A stretch of DNA of 15,530 bases, from the NCBI GenBank assembly GCA_035507475.1, contig DATJOB010000269.1, positions 1 to 15,530 of the forward strand. Reading direction: 5' to 3'. Shown here piece by piece: positions 1-7,409 of this stretch; within the stretch, counting starts at the first letter, position 1; every line of letters starts with the position of its first letter. The notes under the pieces are model-generated. The model was not told where the DNA came from. It worked only from the letters and a program-made list of their open reading frames with translations, and did not search any database. A program made the position numbers and the translations under genes. The DNA is from DATARH01 sp035507475 (GTDB taxonomy: Bacteria > Pseudomonadota > Alphaproteobacteria > ATCC43930 > CGMCC-115725).

Positions 1-82
1 GCCGCTTCGGCTGGTTCGCCATGTCGTCGCAGGCGACGAGCCCAGCGACAGCGGCGAGCGCAATCAGGGCGCTCGCCTTCAT
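1..82 (-). CDS. actE: ActE, lipoprotein cytochrome c subunit of alternative complex III (N-terminus only, cut by window edge)
   Basis: Only the first 27 codons are in the window. They encode a short lipoprotein signal: Met-Lys, a hydrophobic Ala/Leu stretch, then a lipobox L-V-A-C with the acylated Cys at residue 18. This is followed by D-D-M-A-N-Q-P-K, which matches the conserved start of mature ActE (a 'DMxxQPK' segment before the haem domain). The ATG overlaps the actD stop (ATGA at 82-79), so translation is probably coupled. In ACIII, ActE is a periplasmic mono-haem cytochrome c anchored by lipid that helps carry electrons out of the complex. The haem motif lies beyond the left edge, so the cytochrome identity rests on the N-terminal motif and operon position. 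Confidence 0.85.
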   Translation of the reverse strand, partial: MKASALIALAAVAGLVACDDMANQPKR

Positions 83-630
83 GGCGCCGCCTCCGCCGGC
101 AGTTCGACGACCCGCTCGGCCCCGTGCCGTCTGAGGACCGCGCGGACCCGCCGCTCCTCGAAGGCCGGGTCGGCGGCCGCGACGCGCAGCATGAAGCGGT
201 CTTGCGAAGCGCGCTCGAACCCTTGGGCGGCGAAGATCGGCTGGTAGAGTCGCGGCAGCCGGCACGCGAGAAGCAACGCGAAGAAGCCCGCGGCCACCGC
301 GAACAGTACGGTGGTCTCGAAGCCGCCGACGACAAAGGCGGGCCAGCTGTCGTGCGGCCGGCCGCCGACATTGATCGGGTAGTCGATCGCCTCGTCCCAG
401 TACTGGACGAACATCCCGGCGCAGGCGCCGACCACCGCGCCGGCAAGAATCACCAGCGGCAGGCGCAGGCGCGTGCGGGGGCGCAGCATCTCGTCGAGCC
501 CCTCGATCTCGTAGGGCGTATAGGCGTCGAGCGCGCACAGACCCGCGTCGCGCAGCTCGCGTGCCGCCTGGCGCAGCGCCTCCGGGCTCTCGAAGACACC
601 GATCAGACCGGGCAGGTGCGCCTCGCTCAC
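79..630 (-). CDS. actD: ActD, DUF3341 membrane subunit of alternative complex III
   Basis: 183 residues from a GTG start that overlaps the actC stop (GTGA at 630-627). The soluble N-terminal region (about 5-50) has the family pattern G-V-F-x-S-x-E-A-L with x-x-A-L-R/x-A-G and D-A-Y-T-P-Y-E-I-E-G-L-D. Two transmembrane helices follow, at roughly 57-77 and 98-122. Between them is a Y-W-x-x-A-I-D-Y-P-I-N-V-G-G-R-P segment that is highly typical of ActD. The C-terminal part (about 130-175) is a small cytoplasmic domain. The length is normal for the family. ActD has no cofactor and packs beside ActC in the membrane; a role in proton translocation has been proposed but not settled. Its place between actC and actE is the standard operon order. 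Confidence 0.95.
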   Translation of the reverse strand: MSEAHLPGLIGVFESPEALRQAARELRDAGLCALDAYTPYEIEGLDEMLRPRTRLRLPLVILAGAVVGACAGMFVQYWDEAIDYPINVGGRPHDSWPAFVVGGFETTVLFAVAAGFFALLLACRLPRLYQPIFAAQGFERASQDRFMLRVAAADPAFEERRVRAVLRRHGAERVVELPAEAAP

Positions 631-1985
631 CGGCGCGGCTCCCGGCCGACGAGCTCGCGCACCTCGAACATCGAGACGATCGGCAGCAGCCGCAGGATCA
701 CGAAGAAGATCGTCAGGAAGAGACCGATCGACCCGGCGAGCGTCGCCCAGTCCCACAGGGTCGGGCGATAGCCGCCCCAGTAGGAGGGCATATAGTCGTG
801 CGCGAGGCTCGGGATCACGATCACGAAGCGCTCGAGCCACATGCCGACGATGATCCCGGCCGAGATCAGGAAGAGCAGGATTTCGCTGCGCCTTACCGTC
901 GGGAGCCAGAGCAGCTGCGGCACCATCACGTTGAGCAGCAGCGTCGGCCAATAGGCCGCGGCGTAGCGGCCGAACAGGCGATAGACGAACTCGGTCTTCT
1001 CCGCCACGTCGCTGCCGTAGAACGGGCCGAACGCCTCCCAGACATAGGCGTAGGCGAGCAGCAGGCTGCCGACCAGCATCACCTTGCCGAGCGCGTTGAA
1101 GTGATAGGGGGTGATGACGTCCTCGAGGCGATAGCCGCGCCGCACGAGGATCGTCAGCATGATGACGAGGGCGGTGCCGGAGATCACCGCGCCGAAAAAG
1201 AAATAGGGCGGGAACTGGGTCGAGTGCCATCCCGGTGTCAGCCCGCCGGCGAAGTCGAGGCCGACCACGCTGTGCACCGACACGACCATCGGCGCCATGA
1301 TCGCCGCCATGATCCCGTAGACGCTGCGATGCCGGCGCCAATCGCTCGCCGAGCCGCGCCAGCCGAGCGCCAGAACCCCGTAGAAGAGCTGCTTGCGGCG
1401 CGTCTTGGCCAGGTCGCGAACCGTGGCCAGGTCGGGCAGCAGCCCGACGTAATAGAACATCACCGACATCAGGATGTAGCAGATGAGGCAGACGAAATCC
1501 CACCACAGCGGGCTGCGCGCCTGCGGCCACACCCCCATCACCGTCGGATAGGGGAAGAGCCAGTAGAAGAATTCCGGCCGCCCGAGATGCATGATCGGCA
1601 TGATCCCGGCACAGGCGGCCGCCCCGAGCAGCATCGATTCGGCGATCCGGTTGGTCGCCGAGCGCCAGGGCGAGCGGGTCAGGTAGAACAGCGCGGAGAC
1701 GATCGTCCCGCCGCTCGCCAGCGCGATCCACCAGATGTATTCGGCGAGCGCCAGTCCCCAGGCGACCGGGATGTCGACGCCCCAGACGCCGATGCCGTTG
1801 ACGAAGAGCCAGGTGGCGGCCACCACCAGCACGAGCAGCAGCGCCAGCGCCACGGCGAAACCGATCCACCACCAGAGCGGCGCGCGCGGGCGCAGCACGC
1901 GCTCGCTGACCTCCTCGCTGACCGAGCGCAGGCTGGCGCGGGGCGCGACGATCGGCGGGTCGCGCGCGAGCTCGCGGAGGCTCAA
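627..1985 (-). CDS. actC: ActC, NrfD/PsrC-like quinol-binding membrane subunit of alternative complex III
   Basis: 452 residues. I choose a TTG start at 1985 that overlaps the actB stop (TTGA at 1985-1982), with purine-rich GAAGAGAG just before it. The frame stays open upstream only as an antiparallel or out-of-frame shadow of actB. The N-terminus P-P-I-V-A-P is the usual ActC opening. About ten hydrophobic segments follow (first near 40-62, last near 412-435). Family landmarks are G-V-W-G-V-D-I-P-V-A-W-G (66-77), H-L-G-R-P-x-F-F-Y-W-L-F-P-Y-P (133-147), I-P-S-L-A-H-D-Y-M-P (391-400) and W-G-G-Y-R-P-T-x-W-D (403-412). By homology with the solved ACIII complexes, this subunit binds the quinol near the periplasmic side and passes electrons to the ActB Fe-S clusters. 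The TTG start is inferred; residues upstream of about 30 are the only uncertain part. Confidence 0.95.
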   Translation of the reverse strand: MSLRELARDPPIVAPRASLRSVSEEVSERVLRPRAPLWWWIGFAVALALLLVLVVAATWLFVNGIGVWGVDIPVAWGLALAEYIWWIALASGGTIVSALFYLTRSPWRSATNRIAESMLLGAAACAGIMPIMHLGRPEFFYWLFPYPTVMGVWPQARSPLWWDFVCLICYILMSVMFYYVGLLPDLATVRDLAKTRRKQLFYGVLALGWRGSASDWRRHRSVYGIMAAIMAPMVVSVHSVVGLDFAGGLTPGWHSTQFPPYFFFGAVISGTALVIMLTILVRRGYRLEDVITPYHFNALGKVMLVGSLLLAYAYVWEAFGPFYGSDVAEKTEFVYRLFGRYAAAYWPTLLLNVMVPQLLWLPTVRRSEILLFLISAGIIVGMWLERFVIVIPSLAHDYMPSYWGGYRPTLWDWATLAGSIGLFLTIFFVILRLLPIVSMFEVRELVGREPRR

Positions 1986-4912
1986 CTCTCTTCGCTCCCG
2001 ATGGCCGGGTTGGGATTGCGGATCAGCGCCGCGTAGCTGGTCCGCGGCCGGGTGTTGAGCTCGTCGAGCAGGACGTAGTCGAGCGGGCTCTTCTTGCGCT
2101 TGGCGACAGCGCTCTCGGGGTCGTTGCGGTCGCCGAAGACGATGGCCTGCGTCGGGCAGCTCTGCTGGCAGGCGGTGACGATCTCGCCGTCGCGCAACGC
2201 GCGGTTCTCGCGGTCGGCGTCGATCGTCGCGGTGCGGATGCGCTGGATGCAGTAGGTGCACTTCTCCATGACGCCGCGGCCGCGCACGCTGACCTCGGGG
2301 TTCCACGCTTCCGGCGGGCGCTCGTCCTTATCGGCGAAGGCGAAGAAATTGAAGCGGCGCACCTTGTAGGGGCAGTTGTTCGAGCAGAACCGCGTGCCGA
2401 CGCAGCGGTTGTAGACCATCAGGTTGAGCCCCTCGTGGTCGTGCACCGTCGCATGTACCGGGCAGACCACCTCGCACGGCGCGTTCTCGCAATGCATGCA
2501 AGGCATCGGCTCGAACGCGACGCTCGGCGCCTCGGGCGAGCCGGCGTAATAGCGGTCGATGCGCAGCCAGTGCATGACCCGCTCCCGCAGCACCAGCTCC
2601 TTGCCGACCGTCGGCACGTTGTTCTCGGCCTGGCAGGCGACGGCGCAGGCCTGACAGCCGATGCAGGCGTTGAGGTCGATCGTCATCGCCCAGGCGCGGC
2701 GCGGATAGGCGTATCCCGGATAGAGCGACGCGTCGTTTTCCGGGCGGTCGAGGAACTGCGGGTCGCGCCGGTAGTCGGCGAGCGTGCCCTCGCGGATCAG
2801 ATCGCGGCCGGCGACCCGGTCGTGGCCCTGGGTCGTGGCGAGGCGCCAAGTCTCGCCGGTGTTGCGCAGCGTCGCACCGGAAACCTCCCAGGGATGCGCC
2901 GCCTCGCGCAGCCGGTAGGCATCGAAGCCGACGCCGGCGGCGAGCCCGCCGGCTCGCCGGCCGAAGCCGAGCGGCAGGGTGATGCAGCCGGCGGCCTGGC
3001 CGGGCAGCACGAAGACCGGCGCGCGGACATCCCGTCCGTTCGCCGCGACCTCGACGACGTCCTCGGTCTGGAGGCCGAGCTCGCGCGCGGTCGCCGGGGC
3101 GACCAGAGCGGCATTGTCCCAGGTGAGCCGGGTGAACGGCCGCGGCATCTCGAGGAGCCAGGCGCTATCGGCGAAGCGCCCGTCCCAGACGAGCTCATCG
3201 GGGCGGAACACCACGTCGAGCCCGGCCGGCGCGGCTGGCGGCGCCGCCAGATCGGCGAGCAGGTCGGGGCGCGGCGCGACCGACACCGGCGCCGCGGCGC
3301 TGTCGTCGACGACGCCCTTGCGCAGCGCCTCGTGCCAGAAAGCTTCGAAGTCGCCGCCGTGCTGCTGCTGCTGTGCATGGCCCTGCCAGAACGCGCGCAC
3401 CAGCCGGTAATCCTCGGGCATCGTGTCGCCCTGCAGCACGGCCAGCACCTCCTGCGCCGAATGCCCGCCGTAGAGCCGGCGCAGCTGCGGCTGCTGGATC
3501 GTCGCGCTGCCGTCGAACGCGCGCGCATCGCCCCAGGCCTCGTATTCATGCGCCAGCGGCACCGCCCAGCGGCTCGCCGCCGCGGTCTCGTCGGCGTAGA
3601 GCGCGAGGCTCAGCGAATGCGGCACCCGGCCCAGCGCCGCGGCGAACCCGAAATCGGCCGGTGCGGTGTAGACCGGGTTCGTGTCGAGCATGACGAGCGT
3701 GTCGACACGACCGGCCGCCATGTCGCCGACCAGCGCGGCGAGCGAATCGCGCAGCGCGACCGGCGCGGCGGCTACCGGTTCTATCAGCCGGATGGTCGCG
3801 CCGAACGCGCCGAGCGTGCTGTTGATCGCGTCGGCGAGACGATGGATCTCGGCCGGCTGCTCGCGGCCGACATGCACCAGCGCCCGCCCCTTGTGCTGCG
3901 CCAAATCGGCCGCCGCCGCGTCGATCCAACCGGCGGCCGGGGTCTCCGCCTGCCGCCAATCGGCCGGGCCGGCGCCGACAGCCCCGGCGAGGCGGCGCAG
4001 CGCGCGCCCGATCTCGAACGGCCGCAATGCCAGCCGGTGGTCGGCCTTGGCGCCGATCAGGGTCGGCGTGCTCTCGATCGCATAGACGCGGCTCATCCCG
4101 GCGCCGCTTGCGTCGGGCCGGCGCCGCGCGGCGAAGGCGCGGGCATAGGCAAGGGCGCCCGGCGCGCCGGAGAGCAGGTCGCTGCCGACCGCGAAGACGA
4201 TATCGGCGGCGGCTAAGTCATGGGTCCGGTCGAGTGCGCGCCCGAAACCGCGCTGCGTCGCGGCGAGCTCGGCATCGCGGTGCAGCGGTTCCCATTGGTG
4301 CCAGCGCAGCGCCGGAAAACGCTGCTGCAGCGCCGCGATCTGCGCCGCCAGCGACGGCGAGGTCAGCGTGCCGGTCAGCAGTCGCAGCCCCGCGCCGCGC
4401 TGCCCGGCGAGCGCCGCGGCGCGCCCGTGCAGCAGCGTGACGACGGCCTGCCAGCTGTCGATCTGGCCGCCCGCGACAATGCTCTGCGCACGGCGCGGAT
4501 CGTAGAGCGCGAGGATCGAGGCCTGGGCGATCGCACTGGCGGCGCCGAAGCTCGCCGGGTGGTCGGGATTGCCTTCGACCTTGATCGGCCGCGCCATCTG
4601 GTGCGCCACCAGCACCCCCTCGGCAAAGCCGTCGCGGGTCGTCGCGGTCGCATAGAACCGGTCGCGCCCCGGCACGATGCCCGGCGGTTCCTCGACATAG
4701 GGCAGGAGCTGTCGCGGCCCGGCCTCGGGGCCGCAGCCGGGCAGGCCGCCGAGCGCCATCGCGGCCGCCGCCAGCTCGAGGAAACGCCGCCGGTCGAGCG
4801 CGCCGAAAATCTGCCGGAAGCGCGGCAGGTCGTCCTCGACAAGCGCGGCGAAGCCGTCGCTCTCGGCCCATTCCGCGAGGCTGCGCCAGTAGTCGCGGGA
4901 GCCGCCGGTCAT
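1982..4912 (-). CDS. actB: ActB, iron-sulphur subunit of alternative complex III
   Basis: 976 residues, a normal ActB length. The ATG at 4912 overlaps the actA stop (ATGA). Near the N-terminus a Tat-like signal (R-R-R-F-L-E-L at 41-47, hydrophobic stretch, G-L-P-G-C at 56-60) suggests folded export. Residues about 70-720 resemble the molybdopterin oxidoreductase fold, which in ActB carries no molybdenum cofactor. The ferredoxin-like domain begins near 743. Its cysteines are C750/753/756/760, C805/808/813/817, C837/843/847, and C885/888/915/919. The group containing C-V-G-T-R-F-C-S-N-N-C-P has only three cysteines, as expected for the 3Fe-4S cluster, so the set fits three 4Fe-4S and one 3Fe-4S. 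The C-terminus L-D-E-L-N-T-R-P-R-T-x-Y is also typical. ActB takes electrons from quinol at ActC and passes them to ActA/ActE haems. The open frame continues far upstream of 4912, but that part only shadows actA and the dehydrogenase. Confidence 0.97.
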   Translation of the reverse strand: MTGGSRDYWRSLAEWAESDGFAALVEDDLPRFRQIFGALDRRRFLELAAAAMALGGLPGCGPEAGPRQLLPYVEEPPGIVPGRDRFYATATTRDGFAEGVLVAHQMARPIKVEGNPDHPASFGAASAIAQASILALYDPRRAQSIVAGGQIDSWQAVVTLLHGRAAALAGQRGAGLRLLTGTLTSPSLAAQIAALQQRFPALRWHQWEPLHRDAELAATQRGFGRALDRTHDLAAADIVFAVGSDLLSGAPGALAYARAFAARRRPDASGAGMSRVYAIESTPTLIGAKADHRLALRPFEIGRALRRLAGAVGAGPADWRQAETPAAGWIDAAAADLAQHKGRALVHVGREQPAEIHRLADAINSTLGAFGATIRLIEPVAAAPVALRDSLAALVGDMAAGRVDTLVMLDTNPVYTAPADFGFAAALGRVPHSLSLALYADETAAASRWAVPLAHEYEAWGDARAFDGSATIQQPQLRRLYGGHSAQEVLAVLQGDTMPEDYRLVRAFWQGHAQQQQHGGDFEAFWHEALRKGVVDDSAAAPVSVAPRPDLLADLAAPPAAPAGLDVVFRPDELVWDGRFADSAWLLEMPRPFTRLTWDNAALVAPATARELGLQTEDVVEVAANGRDVRAPVFVLPGQAAGCITLPLGFGRRAGGLAAGVGFDAYRLREAAHPWEVSGATLRNTGETWRLATTQGHDRVAGRDLIREGTLADYRRDPQFLDRPENDASLYPGYAYPRRAWAMTIDLNACIGCQACAVACQAENNVPTVGKELVLRERVMHWLRIDRYYAGSPEAPSVAFEPMPCMHCENAPCEVVCPVHATVHDHEGLNLMVYNRCVGTRFCSNNCPYKVRRFNFFAFADKDERPPEAWNPEVSVRGRGVMEKCTYCIQRIRTATIDADRENRALRDGEIVTACQQSCPTQAIVFGDRNDPESAVAKRKKSPLDYVLLDELNTRPRTSYAALIRNPNPAIGSEES

Positions 4913-5559
4913 CGATGGCACACGCCGCAATCGCTGAGATCGGTCGTGTCGATGCGGTACTCGGCCATCAGCCGGCGGCCGGAGGGGGTTTGCGGTCCGC
5001 GCTGCCAATGCGGGTTGAACACCTGGTCGCGCGGCCGCAGATGCGGCGCCGGGTCGCGGTGGCACGACAGGCACCAGCCCATGTAGAGCGTCGACGCCTT
5101 CCAGGTCAGCGCCATGTCGCCGATCGGCCCGTGGCATTCGGTGCAGCCGACCCCCTTGGCGATGTGGATGCTGTGGTCGAAATAGACGTAGTCGGGCAGC
5201 GCATAGACACGCGTCCAGCGGATCGGCACGCCGTCGGCGAGGCTTTGCCGGTCGGGCGCGAGCATCGCCGCGCTGGTCCAGATCTGCGAATGGCAGGTCA
5301 TGCAGGTCGCGGTCGACGGCATGCCGGCGTTCTGCGAGACCTCGACCGTGGTGTGGCAATAGCGGCAGTCGAGCCCGAGACCGCTGACATGGTGCTTGTG
5401 GCTGAACGGGATCGGCTGCGGCGGCGTGTAGCGCTCCAGCGTGTTGTAGCCCATTACCGGCACCACCCAGATCGCCAGCAGCAGCAATGCGATAAGCGCA
5501 GCGGAACCGAGCAGAGCCGCGTTCATGTACAGGTTTGCGCGCGGCCCGAAGATCGCCAC
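4909..5559 (-). CDS. actA: ActA, membrane-anchored pentahaem cytochrome c of alternative complex III
   Basis: 216 residues from a GTG start at 5559. A clear ribosome-binding site (GAGGG at 5570-5566, six bases before the start) decides it; the next ATG (5526) would remove the cytoplasmic tip before the membrane helix. One transmembrane helix lies at about 13-37. Five C-x-x-C-H haem motifs follow: CRYCH (65-69), CMTCH (86-90), CTECH (139-143), CLSCH (163-167) and CGVCH (211-215), the last almost at the C-terminus. Many isolated histidines (H54, H56, H57, H129, H132) are candidate distal haem ligands. This matches the pentahaem ActA that caps ACIII on the periplasmic side. A 72-bp gap separates it from the upstream hydroxyacid dehydrogenase stop; no promoter is obvious in the gap, so read-through is likely. 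Confidence 0.96.
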   Translation of the reverse strand: MAIFGPRANLYMNAALLGSAALIALLLLAIWVVPVMGYNTLERYTPPQPIPFSHKHHVSGLGLDCRYCHTTVEVSQNAGMPSTATCMTCHSQIWTSAAMLAPDRQSLADGVPIRWTRVYALPDYVYFDHSIHIAKGVGCTECHGPIGDMALTWKASTLYMGWCLSCHRDPAPHLRPRDQVFNPHWQRGPQTPSGRRLMAEYRIDTTDLSDCGVCHR

Positions 5560-5631
5560 GGCCAGCCCTCGCGGCGGCTCGATCGATACCGGGGAAACGA
5601 GGCGTTGCCGGGAGAGTTCCGCGTTGCCGCG

Positions 5632-7053
5632 TTACGCGAAAATCTGTCGCACGCCCGCCGGTTGCGGCGCGTCCGGCGCGACCTGGTACGGCGGAACAGG
5701 CTGCGGTCCGGGCCGCGTCAGGAGATGCGGGCCGAGCTCGGCGAGCGCGCTCACGCCGAGGAGCCCGAGGTCGCGGTCGAGCTCCTCGCGCAGGATGGCC
5801 AGCGCGCGGCTCGCGCCCGCCGCGCCGGCTGCGGCGACGCCGTATAGCGGCGCCCGCCCGACCAGCACCGCATCGGCGCCGAGCGCCAGCGCCTTGATCA
5901 CGTCGGTGCCGCGCCGCATCCCGCCATCGACCAGGATCGCGATCCGCTCGCCGACCGCCTGGCGCGCCGCGGGCAGCAGGTCGAGCGGGGCCGCGGCCCA
6001 ATCGAGCTGCCGCCCGCCATGGTTGGAAAGCGCGACCGCATCGACGCCGAGCGCCGCCGCGCGCACCACGTCGTCGACGCTGAGCAGCCCCTTGACGATC
6101 AGCTTGCGCGGCCAGGTCTCGCGGATTTCGGCGAGCTTGTCCCAGGTCAGCGCGCGGTCCATCTGCGCGCGGATCCAGTGCGCGCTGGCGAAGAAGCCGC
6201 GCCGGCCGGGCGGCAGGAAATCGAGCACGTTGGCGAAGCGCGGCATGCCGTGCGTCAAGAGCCCTTCGCCGAACCAGCGCGGATGGCGCAGCGCGTCGAG
6301 CGCGGCGCCGAGGCTGGGCCGGCCCGAGCGGGTCATGCCCCGCTCGTCCCATTCGCGGTTGCCGTAGATCTGCGCGTCGACCGTCACGATCAGCGCCTCG
6401 CAGCCGGCGTCGCGGGCGCGTTCGATCAGGGTGCGCCTGATCTCGGGCGGCCCGAAGACGTAGAGTTGCCACCAATGGCGCAATCCCGGGACGCGGGCGA
6501 CTGCGGCCATCGCGTCGTTCGACATCGTGCTCTGGCAGAACGGCACGCCGCTCGCCGCCGCCGCCTCGGCGAGGCGCAGATCGGCATGCGGCCAGAAGAG
6601 CCCGTTGAGGCCGGTCGGCGCGACCGCGAGCGGCAGCTCCAGCCGCCGCCCGAACAGGCTCGTCGAGACGTCGCGCCGCGAGACGTCGGTCAGCGAGCGA
6701 TGCACGAACCGCCACTCGGCGAGCGCCGCGGCGTTGCGCGCAAGGCTCGCCTCGTCCTCGCCGCCGGCTTCGAGATATTCGAGCACGAAACCCGGCAGCC
6801 GGCGATGCGCCATCGCCCGCAAATCCTCGATCGTCAGCGCCCGCTCGGGGCCGCCGCGCGCACGGAACCGCCGCACCGGCGTGCCGTCGAGCAGCGCCGG
6901 CGACAGCCCGGCGAGCGTCTTGTCGCCGGGAGTGCGGCCCAGTCCGCGGCCCGCGCCGGACCGGCCAAGCCCGCGCGCCAGCACCGCGCCGACCGCCGCG
7001 CCGGCACAAAGCGCGGCAAGCTCGCGCGCAAAGGAAGATCGCTCGGCCGTCAT
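5632..7053 (-). CDS. FMN-dependent 2-hydroxyacid dehydrogenase (lactate/mandelate dehydrogenase family)
   Basis: 473 residues from ATG 7053; the frame stays open to 7143 but that stretch looks non-coding. Residues about 72-445 form an FMN-dependent alpha-hydroxyacid dehydrogenase barrel. Visible active-site features are Y93 (F-V-L-E-Y), A-P-T-G-L (145-149), W-Q-L-Y (196-199), V-T-V-D (223-226), K321 (I-V-K-G), the catalytic base H345 with R348 in S-N-H-G-G-R-Q, and the flavin phosphate loop D-G-G-M-R-R-G-T-D (376-384) with V-G-R (398-400). All key residues are present. Family members oxidise L-lactate, mandelate, glycolate or similar acids; membrane-linked ones reduce quinone, while oxidases use O2. 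The substrate cannot be read from sequence. The N-terminal 70 residues are an unusual extension with a weakly hydrophobic Ala/Leu/Gly stretch (about 8-29) that might associate with membrane. It lies 72 bp upstream of actA on the same strand, so it probably shares the transcript and may supply quinol to ACIII. Confidence 0.88.
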   Translation of the reverse strand: MTAERSSFARELAALCAGAAVGAVLARGLGRSGAGRGLGRTPGDKTLAGLSPALLDGTPVRRFRARGGPERALTIEDLRAMAHRRLPGFVLEYLEAGGEDEASLARNAAALAEWRFVHRSLTDVSRRDVSTSLFGRRLELPLAVAPTGLNGLFWPHADLRLAEAAAASGVPFCQSTMSNDAMAAVARVPGLRHWWQLYVFGPPEIRRTLIERARDAGCEALIVTVDAQIYGNREWDERGMTRSGRPSLGAALDALRHPRWFGEGLLTHGMPRFANVLDFLPPGRRGFFASAHWIRAQMDRALTWDKLAEIRETWPRKLIVKGLLSVDDVVRAAALGVDAVALSNHGGRQLDWAAAPLDLLPAARQAVGERIAILVDGGMRRGTDVIKALALGADAVLVGRAPLYGVAAAGAAGASRALAILREELDRDLGLLGVSALAELGPHLLTRPGPQPVPPYQVAPDAPQPAGVRQIFA

Positions 7054-7205
7054 GCCGCACTCAACGCGACGCGCGCCGCGGTCGTTCCCCGCCAGCCACC
7101 CGCCCGCGACAACCCGCGCGCGGCCGGGCCTCGGCGGCGGCACGCCCGCGGGCAGACAGGGGCGCGCGCGGATCGCCGGCTCGCAGCGAACAACGGGAGG
7201 CCGAT

Positions 7206-7245
7206 TTGTCTAACCTTGCGACACGCGGTTGTCTAACCGTCGCAA
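7206..7245. promoter_or_regulatory. Repeat cluster, probable operator, upstream of the dehydrogenase-act operon
   Basis: In the 219-bp leader between the tRNA gene and the dehydrogenase, the 10-mer TTGTCTAACC occurs twice in direct orientation (7206-7215 and 7229-7238; 23-bp period, about two helical turns). It is interlaced with an inverted pair TTGCGAC (7216-7222) and GTCGCAA (7239-7245). The second copy is itself partly palindromic (GGTTGTCTAACC, 7227-7238). Such an arrangement fits a dimeric regulator binding twice on one DNA face or a transcript hairpin. No regulator gene is in the window and I cannot name the family. The rest of the leader (7054-7200) shows no gene or clear motif to me. 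Confidence 0.45.
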
Positions 7246-7272
7246 CCGCTCGCCATAACCCATTGAAAAAGC

Positions 7273-7348
<76 letters not shown>

Positions 7349-7365
7349 GCACCGGCGAGGCGCAG

Positions 7366-7394
7366 CTATAAAGGAAGCGGCTTCGCCCTGTCCA
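7366..7394 (-). promoter_or_regulatory. Sigma-70-type promoter for tRNA-Phe
   Basis: Reading the minus strand, TGGACA (7394-7389; one mismatch to TTGACA) is separated by exactly 17 bases from TTATAG (7371-7366), overlapping TATAGC. The predicted start would fall roughly 10 bases before the mature tRNA 5' end at 7348. It lies just after the stop codon of the amidohydrolase gene, so the tRNA can be made independently of that gene. Confidence 0.6.
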
Positions 7395-7409
7395 GCCCGC
7401 GTCGCCGCC

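Noticed and set aside
627..1985. Polysulphide or nitrite reductase membrane subunit (PsrC/NrfD) instead of ActC
   Set aside because: The fold is related, but the neighbouring pentahaem ActA, cofactor-less ActB, DUF3341 ActD and ActE N-terminus define alternative complex III.
3355..3375. Short run of CTG/CAG triplets in actB (four Gln codons) and a similar GAG/CAG-rich run near 13369-13384 in the kinase gene
   Set aside because: Short, in frame, and in poorly conserved parts of the proteins; ordinary codon use explains them.
2435..4216. Long plus-strand open frame of 593 codons antisense to actB
   Set aside because: It is rich in Arg, Asp and His with no recognisable domain, and lies wholly opposite a gene with full Fe-S motifs; long antisense frames are common at this GC content. 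The same applies to the plus-strand frames at 561-2036, 4220-5847, 6019-7236, 7467-9092, 10453-11925, 12135-13157 and 13746-15246.
4913..7060. In-frame open extension upstream of ActB on the minus strand, giving an apparent 1692-residue protein
   Set aside because: It overlaps actA and the hydroxyacid dehydrogenase, which carry clear haem and FMN motifs in their own frames; the extension is Arg/Ala-rich shadow translation. The recognisable ActB protein begins at 4912.
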